Positions 60,621-64,000 of a DNA stretch of 64,000 bases are shown in pieces (position 1 is the first letter of the stretch; each line of letters starts with the position of its first letter). Position numbers and translations under genes: made by a program. The notes below the pieces were generated by a model. The model was not told where the DNA came from. It saw nothing but the letters and a program-made list of their open reading frames with translations, and searched no databases. Source of the stretch: Enoplosus armatus (taxonomy: Eukaryota > Chordata > Actinopteri > Centrarchiformes > Enoplosidae); assembly GCF_043641665.1 (NCBI RefSeq), contig NC_092197.1, forward strand, positions 12,406,148 through 12,470,147, read 5' to 3'.

Positions 60621-61603
60621 AATCAAGCGTCTCCACGTCTCATTGACAGCAATGCAAATGACTGAAGAGCACCAGAGGGGATTTTATTCATGCCAAAAGT
60701 ACTAAAGAATCAAATGAAATAGGCTTATAAAAACGTAATTCACACATGCAACTTTACGCAATATTAAAATGTGACATTGGACATATAGTCTGTTTTATTT
60801 TGACTCGTATTATTTCACTTTAATCACTCCCGATTTAAGTTCTTAAAAGGGAAAAAGCTCGAGGACTACATATAGCCTGATATTAGTCAAAATAATTAAT
60901 TAATATACGTTTCTTGGAAGTAACGGGGTATGTGGGCTCATTAACACCCCTTGGTGTGAAAGAGGTGCTGATAATGATACACTATCCAGGAGAGGGTGTG
61001 GTTTACAGCTCTGTGCTGCTTTACGCGGCCCAACTTTCCCTCCAGTGTGACCCTGAAAACGAATGACCGAGTGTCAGTGAACAGCTCAGTTCATTTGAGC
61101 ACAAACATGATGTTAAAAACAATGAACCAAATGTTGAGGAGGCTACCAGTTTGTGCTCTTGTGGGTACAGGCAATTCCAGTCGGTGCATTTAAAGTTAAA
61201 AGCGGGACATACAAATATGTTTATTTTCCAAGCCTCACGACAGACATAGATATAAATGCAGTTTTAAAAGCGGCTGTCTCGAGCTTGAACGCATCTTTTT
61301 CACAACAACAAAAAAATCTGAAACCTCAGAGAGGTGTGTGTTCTCTGCAGACAGAGATTTCCTCCGAACCAAATGGGGAGGACAGTAACATACAAACCCC
61401 CAAACGGTCGTATAAAAAACACCTTTGAGGAGGAGATTATAGGTGGCTGTTTGAATCATAAACTGCGGGTATATTCCAGTTGTTTTGAGATGACTAGACT
61501 GTGGGACTTGAAATAACAAAAGGCCTGCGCCACTTCCTTTTTGCAAGTGAAAAGAGGTGACGCTGTGCGCAGATTGACACGCCGCTGAGCTCCCCCCTGC
61601 CAC

Positions 61604-61611
61604 CGTGGGAA
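61604..61611 (+). promoter_or_regulatory. RBPJ/CSL-type site
   Basis: CGTGGGAA, the high-affinity CSL core, 2.2 kb upstream of the nrarp ATG and 10 bp from the compound microsatellite. Confidence 0.35.
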
Positions 61612-61620
61612 CTGGGTGCC

Positions 61621-61777
<157 letters not shown>

Positions 61778-62006
61778 GGTGAGATATTGATAGAAGTTTG
61801 ACAGAAAGAATGCATGTGAAAGTGACAGAGGATACATAGATAGACAGATGGAGGGAGAGAAATATGTGAAAACTACAGCAGGTACATCTCAGCCTCCCTC
61901 GGGCCGTTTGCTCCGTTTGGCGGCCCCATACTTCATCTCATCTGCGTAGCACTTTACAAACCGCTCTCCGCTCTGATGGGTTGGTGGCTTTCACACTGTC
62001 CTCTTT

Positions 62007-62014
62007 TTCCCACA
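62007..62014 (-). promoter_or_regulatory. RBPJ/CSL-type site
   Basis: TTCCCACA on +, i.e. TGTGGGAA on -, a standard CSL core, 2.6 kb upstream of nrarp. Confidence 0.3.
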
Positions 62015-64000
62015 CTCTGAACTGTACAATTTGGCGCACGTCTGTGGCTGCATCTGTCTACGTGAGTGTGTGATTGTGCATCTGTGCACCAGACAGCAAC
62101 CGGGGATCCCACATATGGAGGTCACAACCTATTTTATTTAATCTACAACCGCCCCCCCCCCCCAGACATGACTGAAAACATGACTATATTTTAGATAGAG
62201 TCAGGTTCATGGAAGATGTTTGTTGTGTTAGACTGGCTGGCAGGTGTCAATTAAAGTCATACATTGTGGCACCAGAAACATAACTCAAGTAAACCGTTCA
62301 ACCACAGCTCTGAATAAATGCACAAGCATGGTTGGTTTATTAAACCACAGCTAACCTTTAGACACATCATCTATGCTTCAAGTTACTTCACTTAACTGCA
62401 GTCGAAAAAGCAGGTTCACATAACTTGGACTACAAACAAACTTTAAAAAAGGATGTACTATACAGTATCTAGTGATCTTCACTTATTATTTTTGGTGGTC
62501 ATGGTATAAGCGTGATGAAGCTATGAAATAACATTGGCAGCAGAAATTCATGGCAATTGTCACCTTGTCCATTATTTTTCTAAATAGGAGCATGTCATCA
62601 CACACTGCCACTTACTAATCAACCACAAATCTATCCAAGATTTTCTTTAAAAAAAAAGCGACCACATAGCCCAAATCAAACTGGATTTCTTGAGTTCATT
62701 ATTCTCTATAACAGGACACCTGGGGTGCGTTATCAAGATTCAAACCAAGGCCACAAAAGCTCATCATGATCTACTTTTAAAGTTTGAAGCCCCTTTGAGG
62801 TAAATTTGTAATCTTGGGCTATATAGATAAAACTGACTTGACTTTAAGCCTCTAGTACATTTCAACAGTGACTGAAATCTGCTAGTTAACATCATGCATG
62901 CTGGTCTAGAACTGTGGTTTAACTGTTGGCTTGAACTATGTTTAAAAGTGTCCCAGTCAGTATACAATGATTGGTCTGCCAGCCAATCAGAAATAAGTAT
63001 TTCTATTGGCCACTGTATAATCTTAGATGTTTGACATGGATTTGTTTAAATGTAGGTGTTTCACTTTATGACCTGCTCCAGTGAGAATAAAGGATGAACA
63101 ATAGGCCAAGCAGTTTGTGTGGGAGACTGTGATTCATCTGTTTTGGACACTTTCAGGTGCATCTGCTGGTGACTGTTTGTGCTTTCTGTTTGTTCCTCTT
63201 CAACAAGTGGCCCACAGCTGCAAATGCTCCAAAACAAAAGACTGCGGCTCTGACTCATTCATAGAAATGTGGTGAATAGCAAACACAGACATTTTTATAT
63301 AGGCTACAGTAACAAATGTGTGTTCCTCTCACCTGTCTTCATAGGACACAGCTTTGACCTGTATGGACATACTGCTGTTTGTAGTTCAAAACCCACAGCA
63401 CATTGGAAGGAAGTGTACAAAGAATATGGAGTTATTACTTTTTCAGATTTGATAGTTTTAGGATCAGTATAAGTTTTTATTATGTTTGTTATATACATGT
63501 TTTTTTTCTGAGGGTTACTGAATGGTGCAGAACATCTTCTGGAAAATCAGGAACATCTGTCCGCTATCAGAGCTTTGGCTGCAGTGCGTCTGGACACTTG
63601 GAAAACATTTGCACAGACCGCAGGAGCCAAAAGTTTCTCCGATTGGATGAGTTTCTCCCCCAAACTCTGTGGCATTTGCTCTCCCCTCTCTGCCCCCCCA
63701 CCACTTCGCTCCTGAGTCTTTCTTGGTAATGTGCGTCTGGGAAGCAGCCAAACCCAGATACAATCATGAGGCGGTTGTGTAGATACACATCAAGCAGAGA
63801 TGAAATATTTTAAACAATTATTTTACAATCTCTGAATTTCTCTTTGACAGGCTCAGCTGTTAACACACTCTATAAGTGCGTAAAAGCGCACACCATCACA
63901 ATGAGAATTTGCAATAATCGATCTCCAAAAATCCCTTTAGTCCCCCTTTAATGGGCATAGTCAGGTTCTGTGCGGTTAGCCTGGGGGTCGCCTTGGCCCG

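Noticed and set aside
60332..60626. Two overlapping minus-strand frames upstream of nrarp
   Set aside because: They lie in the CpG-rich promoter, where stop codons are rare, and show no protein features.

Overview
The window reads as nuclear DNA of a ray-finned fish, most likely a spiny-rayed (percomorph) teleost. Genes are split by short introns with GT-AG borders, (CA)n, (GA)n and (ATCT)n microsatellites are dense, there are several teleost-type hAT-like elements and a retroposon tail, and two genes have CpG-rich starts. The coding content is vertebrate. The left half matches the human 9q34.11 neighbourhood of SWI5 and SLC27A4. NRARP and the lipocalin PTGDS are also 9q genes in human.

Layout. 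(1) 1-4.3 kb: the last two coding exons of swi5 (+), a RAD51-loading factor, cut by the window edge. (2) 5.8-22.7 kb: slc27a4 (+), the fatty-acid transporter/acyl-CoA synthetase FATP4, with a CpG-rich promoter, one non-coding first exon, 13 coding exons giving 643 aa and a 3.7 kb 3'UTR. (3) 25.5-38.3 kb: three lipocalin genes in tandem on +. The first is a Ptgds-like lipocalin of 185 aa with Gly where the enzyme has its catalytic Cys. The second is an AMBP-type gene of 230 aa that stops in the linker exon and so encodes only alpha-1-microglobulin. The third is a complete ambp of 354 aa with lipocalin, furin site and two Kunitz domains. (4) 38.5-43 kb: a 655-bp hAT element with a perfect 8-bp target duplication, a single-exon 605-codon ORF on the minus strand that I cannot assign to a family, its CpG-rich upstream region, and a decayed second copy of the ambp 3' end. 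(5) 43-55.8 kb: no gene recognised, only microsatellites, mobile-element fragments and homopurine/G tracts. (6) 55.8-60.3 kb: nrarp (-), single exon, 112 aa, with a probable long 3'UTR. (7) 60.6-64 kb: no gene seen, with a large (TG)n(GA)n compound repeat and two RBPJ-type motifs upstream of nrarp.

The genes are not one pathway. The coherent unit is the lipocalin/AMBP cluster. All three members keep the same intron phases and two identical exon lengths (77 and 102 nt), and the two AMBP-type genes share a recognisable upstream block, so they arose by local duplication. One copy lost its protease-inhibitor half and a third copy of the 3' end survives as a relic. The strongest candidates for something undescribed are the 605-aa intronless gene lying between the real ambp terminus and its relic, and the inhibitor-less AMBP paralogue. 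All assignments come from reading the sequence and remembered family features; no database search was run.
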